NCBI RefSeq assembly: GCF_003258605.2
Contig: NZ_CP031264.1
Coordinates: 3,782,001 to 3,846,000, forward strand
Origin: Peterkaempfera bronchialis
GTDB taxonomy: Bacteria; Actinomycetota; Actinomycetes; Streptomycetales; Streptomycetaceae
DNA length: 64,000 nt
Direction of reading: 5' to 3'
Shown: positions 34,275 through 41,920 of the stretch, in pieces
Layout: every line of letters begins with the position of its first letter
Position numbering within the stretch: position 1 is the stretch's first letter
Notes under the pieces: generated by a model
What the model saw: the letters and a program-made list of their open reading frames with translations, nothing else
Databases searched by the model: none
What the model was told of the DNA's origin: nothing
Position numbers and translations under genes: made by a program

Positions 34275-34790
34275 ATGTCGGAAATGGAATTCAGGGACCT
34301 GGCCGTCCGCCATCCGGTAGCCGATGATCATCCGTCTGTTCTGCGGGTGCTGGACCGCTGGTGGGGAGGGTTCGAGGGCAGTACCGGAAGTGTTCAGCGG
34401 GCGCTGCTGCTGCCCCGCCTGTTCTTCCAGCATTTCGCCGACAGCAGTTTCATTGCAGAGCGGGACGGCGAACTGGTCGGATTCCTGGTGGGATTCCTCT
34501 CCCAATCGAGGCACGACGAAAGCTATGTGCATTTCGTCGGAGTGTCGCCCGAGGAGCAGCGCGGCGGTCTCGGCCGGTATCTCTACGGTCTCTTCTTCGA
34601 CTACAGTCGGGGTCACGGGCGCAGTGTGGTGCGGGCCATCACCTCGGCCGCTAATTCGGGCTCCTATGAATTCCACACCCGTATGGGTTTCGACGTGGAG
34701 CCCAGCCCTGCGGAATTCGAGGGGCGCCCTGTCCAGCCGGACTACGACGGACCGGGGCTGGACCGGGTCTCCTTCGTCCGCCGGATCTGA
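34275..34790 (+). CDS. GNAT-family N-acetyltransferase
   Basis: This 171-aa protein starts at ATG 34275, 7 nt after a TAGCAT box, so the mRNA is probably leaderless. The acetyl-CoA site is VHFVGVSPEEQRGGLGRYLY (motif A, R/QxxGxG/A), followed by SANSGSYEFHTRMGFDVE-like motif B with the aromatic/Gly end of the fold. It resembles small-molecule acetyltransferases. It is divergent from the left-arm NRPS, so a resistance or tailoring role is possible. The substrate is unknown. Confidence 0.87.
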   Translation: MSEMEFRDLAVRHPVADDHPSVLRVLDRWWGGFEGSTGSVQRALLLPRLFFQHFADSSFIAERDGELVGFLVGFLSQSRHDESYVHFVGVSPEEQRGGLGRYLYGLFFDYSRGHGRSVVRAITSAANSGSYEFHTRMGFDVEPSPAEFEGRPVQPDYDGPGLDRVSFVRRI

Positions 34791-34793
34791 GGT

Positions 34794-35366
34794 CTAGCCG
34801 CACAGGTCCGGGTGGACCATGCCGAGGATCGCGGTGTCGTGGCGCACGCCCTTCACGTCCTCGTAGCCGCGCAGCACGCCCTCGGGAGCGAAACCGGCCG
34901 ACTCCATGGTCCGGCGGCCGACGGCGTTCTCGCTCAGGCAGAGCGCGGCGATCCTCAGCAGGCCCAGTTCCCGGAAGCCCCAGTTGGTGAGCAGGGCGAT
35001 GGCGCGGCGCGCGACGCCCCGGCCGCGCGCGCCTGCCGCCAGCCAGATGCCCAGTTCGGCCCGCCGCTGCGGCAGGTCGATGTCATGCAGACCGACCCAG
35101 CCGAGGATCTCCGGGCCGCTCTCGCGGTCGGTGACGGCCAGGTCGACGGTGCCGGCCGTGGACTGGGTGGCGATCCAGTTCCTGGCGTCCTGCTCGCTGA
35201 AGGGGGACGGGAAGGGCGTCCAGCGGGCTACCTCGGGGTCGTCGCCGGACCGGGCCACCGCAGGGGCGTCGGCCATCCGCAGCGGGCGCAACCACACGAC
35301 GCGGTCGGTGAGTCGGGGTGCGCCCACCAGTATGCGTGGGGGCGGTGCCACGTCGGGGAAGGCCAT
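34794..35366 (-). CDS. GNAT-family acetyltransferase, RimJ/RimL-type
   Basis: The 190-aa protein starts at ATG 35366, with AGGGA 6 nt upstream; the open frame continues upstream only as a shadow of the regulator gene. It shows LTDRVVWLRPLRMADAPAV, LGWVGLHDID, AELGIWLAAGARGRGVARRA (acetyl-CoA site) and NAVGRRTMESAGFAPEGVLR, the typical order of RimJ/RimL enzymes. It is convergent with the neighbouring acetyltransferase, with a 3-nt gap between the stops. It could acetylate a protein N-terminus, an aminoglycoside-like compound or a pathway amine. Confidence 0.87.
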   Translation of the reverse strand: MAFPDVAPPPRILVGAPRLTDRVVWLRPLRMADAPAVARSGDDPEVARWTPFPSPFSEQDARNWIATQSTAGTVDLAVTDRESGPEILGWVGLHDIDLPQRRAELGIWLAAGARGRGVARRAIALLTNWGFRELGLLRIAALCLSENAVGRRTMESAGFAPEGVLRGYEDVKGVRHDTAILGMVHPDLCG

Positions 35367-35503
35367 CTGATTCCCTGTCTTCGGCGGTGCGGCGCACGGG
35401 GGCGGCAGCAGGGTCCGTCCTCGTTCATCCAACGGAGTGCGGGGGCCCGTGTCCATGCCCGGCGCCTGTCCGGGAAAGGCCGTTTCCGCGACCGGACAGC
35501 CCC

Positions 35504-36484
35504 TTAGATCAGCGACAGCATGGCGCTTCTGACACCGGCCTCGAAGCGGCTGCGGGCACCGATCTTCTCCAGGATCATGGTTGTCATCCGCCGCAGCGTC
35601 CGGGTGGAGATGCCCAGGGCGCGCGCCACCGAGTCGTCGGTGTAGCCGGCGGCCAACATGCGTAGCACCGCCTTCTCCCGGTCCGACAGGTCCACCCCCT
35701 CCTCCGCGCTTCCGCTCCGCACCACCGGTCTGCCGTGCAGCCAACAGTGTTCGAAGGCTTGGCGCAGCAGCCAGCAGACCTCGTCGCCCCTGATCTCCAG
35801 CGCGGACAGCCCGGCGCCCTTGACCGGGGCGGTCACATAGGCGAGCACCTGGTCGACCAGGATCAGCCGGAACGGCAGGGTCGGCGTCACCCGGACCTGG
35901 CAGCCCGACTCCTGGAGCGCTTCCAGGTGCGCCTTGGCGTATGGCACCCTGTCCATGGCCTCCAGATGGATCGACCTCATGGTCACGCCCCGTTCCAGCA
36001 CCGAGCGGTTGCGGGCCATGCTGGCCTCCAGCGCCTCCTTGGGCAGCGGCGCCCCCGGATGCATGGAGAGGATCTCCGACTGCACGGTCACCGACGCCCC
36101 GTGCAGCGCCGCCGAGATGCGCTCCTCGCCGGTCAGCAACTGGATCCGGGTCTCGGTGCTGGACTTCGCCTGGAGCTGCATCATGTTCGCCGCCAGCGCG
36201 GAGATCGTCGAACGCCGCTCCTGCACGGCGGAGATCCATCTCGCGGCGCTCTCCTCCTCCACCGCCAGCAGCCAGGCGACCGCGGTCTCGGGCGCGACCG
36301 GGGTGAAGCCGCGGGAGTCGGAGGTCGCCCGCAGCAGGCCCGCCTCCAGCAGGGTGTGCAGGGCCAGTTCATAGCCGATCTGGGAGAGGTCGAGTTCGCG
36401 ACGGGCCTGGTCCGGCGTCCAGTCGGGATTGTTCAGCATGTAGCGGAACAGCTGCTGAGACCGAGCGTAAGCATCGTCTCGCAC
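35504..36484 (-). CDS. LuxR-type cluster regulator with TrmB-like N-terminus
   Basis: The 326-aa protein starts at GTG 36484. The N-terminus (about 1-70) has a winged-helix TrmB-like part (SQIGYELALHTLLEAGLLR). A PLD/TrmB-like middle with SVLERGVTMRSIHLEAMD follows, and the C-terminal GerE HTH is LSDREKAVLRMLAAGYTDDS then ARALGISTRTLRRM. This composite architecture is common for streptomycete pathway-specific activators that lack a phospho-acceptor domain. It sits between the two arms and is divergent from the large rightward operon, and is the only regulator in the cluster here. Confidence 0.88.
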   Translation of the reverse strand: MRDDAYARSQQLFRYMLNNPDWTPDQARRELDLSQIGYELALHTLLEAGLLRATSDSRGFTPVAPETAVAWLLAVEEESAARWISAVQERRSTISALAANMMQLQAKSSTETRIQLLTGEERISAALHGASVTVQSEILSMHPGAPLPKEALEASMARNRSVLERGVTMRSIHLEAMDRVPYAKAHLEALQESGCQVRVTPTLPFRLILVDQVLAYVTAPVKGAGLSALEIRGDEVCWLLRQAFEHCWLHGRPVVRSGSAEEGVDLSDREKAVLRMLAAGYTDDSVARALGISTRTLRRMTTMILEKIGARSRFEAGVRSAMLSLI

Positions 36485-36597
36485 GTCATGCCCCCAGTGT
36501 CCGTGTCCGAGATCCCCATCGCATGCTAATACCCCGTTCGCGATCGTGACCGATGCGATCGCCCGGCGCCCGAATGCCCGACTGCCGTCTGCCGCTT

Positions 36598-36628
36598 GGC
36601 GGTCGGTCGGCGGTCGGCTGGCGGTCGG
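36598..36628 (+). promoter_or_regulatory. Three GGCGGTCGG direct repeats with 11-bp period
   Basis: Exact copies lie at 36598-36606, 36609-36617 and 36620-36628, one helical turn apart. TACTCA at 36632-36637 is a possible -10. Three heptamer-type repeats at 11-bp spacing just upstream of a -10 is the layout bound by SARP activators, though the sequence is only loosely similar. The rest of the 402-nt region 36485-36886 shows no gene. Confidence 0.45.
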
Positions 36629-36886
36629 CGCTACTCACAGCGGGGGTCGGGGGCCGCCGGGTTGTCCGGTTGGGGCCACGTCAGGGGGCGGCCAGCGCAT
36701 CCCCCTGTGGACCGGCCCCGGATCGTGGCAGCTTGAGCGAGGTCCGGGTCCCCCCGCCGAATCCCTGTGTATGCCGGCGCCGCCGGTCGCCGACTGCCCC
36801 GGTGGCCGCCCGCCGGCGCGGAGATGTGCCCGTCACCGAACACCACTGTGCCGGTGGCCCCGCCGCCGCCGGGAAGAGGAGTGCCC

Positions 36887-38305
36887 GTGCTGGAGATCCA
36901 GGAATTCGCCATGCCCGCGACTGCGGCGGCGGACCTCGTGGTAGACGGCGGAAGGGCGCGGCGCGGCAGTGGACGGATCGAGGTCACGGTGCCCGGCGAC
37001 AAGTCGGTGAGCCACCGCGCGCTGCTCGCGGCCCTGCTGCCCGGCGCCCCCGCCGTGTCGACGGTGCGCAACGCCAACCTCGGCGGGGCGGTACGCGCGC
37101 TGCTGCCGGCGATGGCGGCCCTGGGCGTCGAGGTGACGGCGCAGGACCGGACGCTCACCGTGCGGCGCACGGCGACGCCCGTACCCCAGCCGACCCGGTC
37201 GCACCCGACCGGCGGCGGGTGGCCGCGCGACATCCCCTACCTACAGACTGAGGGGTCGAGCGCGGCAGCCCGCCTGCTCATCGGGGTGCTCGCCGGCAGC
37301 GGGACCACCGCGATCGTCGACGGTGACGATGTGCTGCGCCACCGGCCGATGGACTGGCTGGTGGAGCCGCTGGTCGAACTGGGAGCGCGCCTCAGCTACC
37401 TGGGCGCCCCCGGACGGCTGCCGGTCCTGGTCGGCGGCCCAGTGCACCGGCCCGGCACCGTCGAGCTGTGCGTGGGCAGCGCACAGGCGCGCTCCGGCGT
37501 GCTGCTGGCCGCCGTGGCCGCCGGACTGCCGGTCACCGTGCGCCACTCCGTCAGATCCCGCGACCACACCGAGCGGATGCTCGCCGCCTTCGGCGCCGGG
37601 CTGACGGCGGACGACGGACAGGTGGCGTACGACGGCGGCCCGTACACCGTGCCCCCGGTGATCGAGGTGCCCGCCGACCCCTCGCTCGCGGCCTATCCGG
37701 TGGCGGCTCGGCTGCTGTACGGCACCGGCGGGGAGCTGCGGGTGCCGTACGTCTGCCTCAACCCCACCCGGCTCGGCTTCTTCGAGGTGCTGCGCGCGGC
37801 CGGTGCGGACATCGACTACCAGGACCGGGGCACCACCTCGGCCGGTGAACCGGTGGGCACGATCGTGGTCGACGGCGGACTGGACTCGGTCCGCGCGGTC
37901 CGGGTGGACGATCCGGCGCTGCTGCACGCCCTGATCGACGAGGTACCGCTGCTCGCCGCAGTGGCCGCCACCCTGCCGGGGGACTCGTGGATCGGCTGCG
38001 CGGAAGAGCTCCGTTTCAAGGAGACCGACCGGCTGGCCACCACCGCTGGGATGGTCCGGGCGTTCGGGGCCACCGTCGGGACGGTCGGCGACGGGTTGGC
38101 CGTGCACGGCGGGACGGTGCTGCGGGCCGGGCGGGTGCCCGCCTTTGAGGACCACCGCATCGCCATGGCCGCCGCGACCCTCGCGATGAGCCTGCCCGGC
38201 CGCACCACCGTCTCCGGCGGTGCCTGCCACCGGACGTCGTTCCCCGACTTCGCCGAGGTGCAGCGCGCCGTCGGTGCCAGGGTCTGTGAGGACACCGACC
38301 GATGA
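36887..38305 (+). CDS. EPSP-synthase (AroA)-family enzyme, cluster paralogue
   Basis: The protein is 472 aa from GTG 36887 (GAGGAG 6 nt upstream); GTG 36881 and ATG 36911 are alternatives. Enolpyruvyl-transferase landmarks are present: DKSVSHR, LRHRPM, GSAQARSG (usual SAQVKSA), FKETDR and EDHRIAMA. Some sites differ. The NAGT loop reads TEGSS, and the C-terminal Lys before the FPDF motif aligns with Thr (RTSFPDF). It may thus not be a housekeeping shikimate enzyme. Related cluster paralogues are known in cyclohexanecarboxylate (ansatrienin-type) and nikkomycin pathways. It opens a tightly coupled operon and probably makes a precursor. Confidence 0.85.
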   Translation: MLEIQEFAMPATAAADLVVDGGRARRGSGRIEVTVPGDKSVSHRALLAALLPGAPAVSTVRNANLGGAVRALLPAMAALGVEVTAQDRTLTVRRTATPVPQPTRSHPTGGGWPRDIPYLQTEGSSAAARLLIGVLAGSGTTAIVDGDDVLRHRPMDWLVEPLVELGARLSYLGAPGRLPVLVGGPVHRPGTVELCVGSAQARSGVLLAAVAAGLPVTVRHSVRSRDHTERMLAAFGAGLTADDGQVAYDGGPYTVPPVIEVPADPSLAAYPVAARLLYGTGGELRVPYVCLNPTRLGFFEVLRAAGADIDYQDRGTTSAGEPVGTIVVDGGLDSVRAVRVDDPALLHALIDEVPLLAAVAATLPGDSWIGCAEELRFKETDRLATTAGMVRAFGATVGTVGDGLAVHGGTVLRAGRVPAFEDHRIAMAAATLAMSLPGRTTVSGGACHRTSFPDFAEVQRAVGARVCEDTDR

Positions 38306-39573
38306 CGCGACTGCAGGCCCCGGTCCCCGAGGCGCGTTCCACCGGGACCGTGCTCGGGCCCGAGTTCGTCAGGGGCGACGGCCCCTGGCTCTTCACCGAG
38401 GACGGCACCGCCTGGTTCGACGGGACGTCGGGCAGCGGCGCCGCGACCCTCGGCCACCAGCACACCGCCGTCACCGCCGCCGCGGCGGAGCAGCTGCTGC
38501 GGATCACCCACACCGGTTGCAAGCTCGGCTCCGACGCCCGCACCCGGATGGTCACCGCCATCGGGCGGATCAGCCCCTATGACGAGCCGGCCGTGCTGCC
38601 CACCGCGACCGGCGCGGAAGCGGTCGAGTCGGCGCTGAAGATCGCCCGGGCCGCCACCGGCCACCGTGCCGTGGTCGCCTTCCGCCACGGCTACCACGGC
38701 AAGACCGCCGGGGCCCTGGCGCTGACCTGGCGTGATGAGTTCAAGCCGCACAGCGATCTGCCCGCCCATGCGGTGGTCCGGGCCGACCTGCCCGATCCGC
38801 GCAGGCCCTCGGCGGACGACGCACAGACCTTCGCCGCACACCTCTCCGCCGCGCTCGACCGGGCCGACCTGCTCGGCGGGACCGCCGCCGTCGTGCTGGA
38901 ACCGGTCCAGGTCACCGAGGGCATACTGGAGGTGGCCCCCGTCCTGCTGGACGAGATCGCCCGTCAGGCGCACAGCCGGGGGGCGCTGCTTGTACTGGAC
39001 GAGATCTACACCGGCCTGGGCCGCGCCGGACGGCTGTTCACCGCCGAGCTGATGGCGGAGCGGCCCGATCTGACGCTGCTGGGCAAGACGCTGGGCAACG
39101 GCTTCCCGGTCGGCGCGGTGGTGGGCGAACGGCATGTCGTCGACGCGCTGCCGCCCGGTGTGCAGACCTCCACCTTCTCCGGCCACCCGGTCTCCTGCGC
39201 GGCGGCAGCCGCCGTGCTCGACACCGTGCGCAGCGAGGCCCTGCCCGCCAGGGCGCTGGCGCTGGGCGCCAGGATGGCCGCCGACCTGGGGGCGCTGGCG
39301 GCCCGCTACCCGTGGATCGCCTCGGTCCGTACCGTCGGCGCTCTCGCCGCCTTCGACTGCGTACGCGACGGCGGGCCGGACCCGGTCCGCGCCCGGGCGG
39401 TGACGCGGGCCGCGCTACACGGCCGGCTGCTGCTCTTCGGCGGCGGCCCCGAGGGGGCCAGCGTCAAGATCGTGCCGCCGGCGCTGCTCGACGACGACGC
39501 CTACCGATCCCTGGCGGCCGGACTGGCGGATGCCGTGGCCCTGGCCGACTCCGGCAGTGAGGCACTGACATGA
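38302..39573 (+). CDS. Class III PLP-dependent aminotransferase
   Basis: This 423-aa enzyme starts at ATG 38302, overlapping the AroA-like stop by 4 nt. Fold type I features are GATLGHQHTAV, TGAEAVESALKIAR, HGYHGKT, LVLDEIYTGLGRAG (PLP-binding Asp) and the Schiff-base Lys262 in LLGKTLGNG. It resembles ornithine/GABA/diaminobutyrate-type transaminases. In this context it probably installs an amine on the product of the upstream AroA-like step or makes a beta/gamma-amino acid for the A-T didomain. Confidence 0.92.
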   Translation: MTRLQAPVPEARSTGTVLGPEFVRGDGPWLFTEDGTAWFDGTSGSGAATLGHQHTAVTAAAAEQLLRITHTGCKLGSDARTRMVTAIGRISPYDEPAVLPTATGAEAVESALKIARAATGHRAVVAFRHGYHGKTAGALALTWRDEFKPHSDLPAHAVVRADLPDPRRPSADDAQTFAAHLSAALDRADLLGGTAAVVLEPVQVTEGILEVAPVLLDEIARQAHSRGALLVLDEIYTGLGRAGRLFTAELMAERPDLTLLGKTLGNGFPVGAVVGERHVVDALPPGVQTSTFSGHPVSCAAAAAVLDTVRSEALPARALALGARMAADLGALAARYPWIASVRTVGALAAFDCVRDGGPDPVRARAVTRAALHGRLLLFGGGPEGASVKIVPPALLDDDAYRSLAAGLADAVALADSGSEALT

Positions 39574-40805
39574 CCTTCGAACAGCTGCGCAAGGACGTCC
39601 TCAGCCCCGACTTGTGCACCGTCTGCGGGGCCTGCCAGCTCGTCTGCCCGCCCGGGGTGATCGGCTTCGACGGGCTGGACCCGGTGCTCACCGCCGAGTC
39701 CTGGACCGAGGCGGACTGCGCCGGGTGCGGAGACTGCCTGGCTGTCTGCCCCGGTCTCGACCCGGCCAGCCCCAGCGCCGAGGTACGGCTCTTCGGCCGG
39801 TCCCGCACCCCCGAGGAGCGCTGGACCGGCATCTTCACCGAGGTGGTCGCCGGGTATGCGCTCGACCCCGAGGTCTTCGAGGCGTCCGCCAGCGGCGGCA
39901 GCATCACCGCACTGCTCCAGACCGCCATGGTGGCGCTCGGCGTGGATGTGGTGCTCTCCATGGGACGCGACCGCGACGAACCGTGGCGGGCGGCCCCGGC
40001 CCTGGTACGCGACCCCGCCGGGCTGACCGAGACCGCCCAGTCGACGTACCAGCTGGCCCCCTACCTGGGGGCGCTGCGCGAGGTGATGGAGCGTCAACCG
40101 GGCGCCCGGGTCGCGATGACCGGGGTGGCCTGCCATATCCAGGCGCTGCGCAAACTCCAGGCGATGGACACCCCGGCCGGGCGCTGGGCGCGCGACCGGG
40201 TGGTGCTCGCCGTCGAACCGGCCTGTTCGTCGAGCACCCGGCCGGAGGGCACGGCGGCGGTGATCCGCGACCGGGCCGAGGTGCCGCTGGAGTCCGTGGT
40301 CCGGCTGCGCTACCGCGAGGGCGAGTACCCCGGTGGCATCAGCATCAGGACCGCCGACGGCGCCGACCACCGGGTGGCGTTCTGGCAGGCGGTCAGGGAC
40401 TTCGCGGGCAACAAGACCCACCGGTGCCTGTCCTGCGGCGACTGGATGTCGGGGCTGGCCGACGTCAGCGTCAGCGACGGCGACCCGAACATCTTCGCGG
40501 CGAGCGTCGGCGGCGCGGGGCAGCACAAGCACGGCCGGGTGTTCATCCGTACCGAGGCCGGGGCCAAGGCGGTCGCCGAGGGACAGGCCCGTGGCCTGCT
40601 CAGCCACAGCCCGGTGGACATCGTCGGCCTCAACCTCGGGCTGGAGCGCAAGCGCAACCGGCGGGCCTCCTATGAGCGTTCGGGACGACCCACGCCGCTC
40701 GGCCCCATCGAGAACTTCCGGGAAGAGCTGGAGATCGTGCCGGACGAGCACTGGATCGCGGCCCCCGCCACTCCCGCCGCGCCTCCCGTGGAGGACGGAC
40801 GGTGA
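39570..40805 (+). CDS. FrhB-like iron-sulfur flavoprotein (F420 hydrogenase/dehydrogenase beta family)
   Basis: This 411-aa protein overlaps its neighbours by 4 nt on both sides. Two ferredoxin-type motifs open it: CTVCGACQLVCP (Cys 16, 19, 22, 26) and CAGCGDCLAVCP (50, 53, 56, 60), for two 4Fe-4S clusters. The FrhB fold follows (ASASGGSITALL, MTGVACHIQALRKL, HRCLSCGDW with extra cysteines). Family members use flavin with F420, ferredoxin or other donors for two-electron reductions. In this operon it likely reduces a ring or enoyl bond in the precursor made by its neighbours. The electron donor is unknown. Confidence 0.88.
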   Translation: MTFEQLRKDVLSPDLCTVCGACQLVCPPGVIGFDGLDPVLTAESWTEADCAGCGDCLAVCPGLDPASPSAEVRLFGRSRTPEERWTGIFTEVVAGYALDPEVFEASASGGSITALLQTAMVALGVDVVLSMGRDRDEPWRAAPALVRDPAGLTETAQSTYQLAPYLGALREVMERQPGARVAMTGVACHIQALRKLQAMDTPAGRWARDRVVLAVEPACSSSTRPEGTAAVIRDRAEVPLESVVRLRYREGEYPGGISIRTADGADHRVAFWQAVRDFAGNKTHRCLSCGDWMSGLADVSVSDGDPNIFAASVGGAGQHKHGRVFIRTEAGAKAVAEGQARGLLSHSPVDIVGLNLGLERKRNRRASYERSGRPTPLGPIENFREELEIVPDEHWIAAPATPAAPPVEDGR

Positions 40806-41920
40806 CGGCCGCCCCGGACACGCCCGTGCTGGTCTCCCGGCGCCTGGTCGCCGACGGCGCCCCGCTGCCCGTGCTCCAGGAGGTGCGGTGCGGCCCGCCC
40901 GGCCGTGGCGAGCTGCGCATCCGCGCGGCGTGGAGCCTGGTCAGCCCCGGCACCGAGCTGCACTACCTGGACCGCTCTGCGCGCACCGGCGAGCGGTTCC
41001 CGCTCGGCTACTGCTCCGCCGGGACCGTGGAGGCGACCGGTCCCGGAACGCCCGGCTTCGCCCCCGGCGACCGGGTGATCGCGATGGGCTGGGGCGAGGC
41101 GGTCCACGCCGACGTGGTGACCGTCCCCCACCGCCTGTGCCGCCAGGTTCCCGACCGGCTCGGCCTGGACCACGCCGTCGTGGCCTGCCTGGCCGCCACC
41201 GCGGTGCACGCCGTCGACCGGGCGACGCTCTGCGACGGGGACGAGGTGGCCGTCGTGGGCGCTGGCATCGTCGGACAGCTGGCCGCCCAGACCGCCGCCG
41301 CACGCGGCCACCCGGTGACCCTCCTGGATGTACGGCAGGACCGGCTGCGCGGGGCGGCGACGCTCGGCCTGGACGTCGCCGAGGCCGGTGCGTTCCTGGC
41401 CGGGAGCGGCGGTCGGTCGGCGGGCGGTCGGTCGGCGGGCGGGCGCTGTGTGCTGCTCTGCGGTACCGGCGACGCCGACGAGACGGTGGCCGCCGCCGCC
41501 CGCTGGGCGGGCCGCGCCCCCGGTCGGCCGCGCCTGGTCGGCGTGGGCCGGTTCGCCGCCCGGGTCGAGTTCAGCGTCGAACTGGGCAACCTCGACATCC
41601 GCTATGCGGCCCGCTGCGGGGCCGGTTACCGCGACCCCTCCTATGCCCGTGGCCTCACGGAGGTCACCGCGCCCGCCGGCGAGGGCACCGTCACCGAGAA
41701 CCTCCAGCGCGCACTGGCCCTGATCGATGCCGGCGCCATCCGCCCGGCGGCGATGATGCTGCCCCGCTTCCCGCTCGGGCAGGCCGATCGGGCCTATGCG
41801 GAGCTCCGCGAGCGCCCACCCCACCCGGCCGTCCTCTTCGCCCACGGCAGCCACCCGCCGGACGCCCCGCACGACCTCCGCCGATCCGGCGGCCGAGCCG
41901 AGGAGCCACGCGCACTGTGA
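40802..41920 (+). CDS. Medium-chain (zinc-type) dehydrogenase/reductase
   Basis: This 372-aa protein starts at GTG 40802. MDR features: VSPGTELHYL, GYCSAGTVEATG, FAPGDRVIAMGWGEA, and the nucleotide-binding VAVVGAGIVGQLAAQTAAARG. The usual catalytic zinc Cys is not evident, closer to the sorbitol/BchC-like branch. A perfect 15-nt tandem duplication (41411-41440) encodes RSAGG twice in a surface loop. It is coupled by 4-nt overlaps to both neighbours, so it likely oxidises or reduces the same precursor as the FrhB-like protein. Confidence 0.87.
   Translation: MTAAPDTPVLVSRRLVADGAPLPVLQEVRCGPPGRGELRIRAAWSLVSPGTELHYLDRSARTGERFPLGYCSAGTVEATGPGTPGFAPGDRVIAMGWGEAVHADVVTVPHRLCRQVPDRLGLDHAVVACLAATAVHAVDRATLCDGDEVAVVGAGIVGQLAAQTAAARGHPVTLLDVRQDRLRGAATLGLDVAEAGAFLAGSGGRSAGGRSAGGRCVLLCGTGDADETVAAAARWAGRAPGRPRLVGVGRFAARVEFSVELGNLDIRYAARCGAGYRDPSYARGLTEVTAPAGEGTVTENLQRALALIDAGAIRPAAMMLPRFPLGQADRAYAELRERPPHPAVLFAHGSHPPDAPHDLRRSGGRAEEPRAL

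Noticed and set aside
34794-36239. A 481-codon version of the RimJ/RimL acetyltransferase
   Set aside because: The first 290 codons are antisense or out-of-frame shadow of the LuxR-type gene; the true start with a ribosome-binding site is at 35366.
36887-38305. Housekeeping aroA of the shikimate pathway
   Set aside because: Its place at the head of a cluster operon and the altered NAGT loop and C-terminal Lys argue for a specialised paralogue.
41411-41440. 15-bp tandem duplication inside the medium-chain dehydrogenase as a regulatory repeat
   Set aside because: It is in frame (RSAGG twice) and lies in a loop; simple coding slippage explains it.
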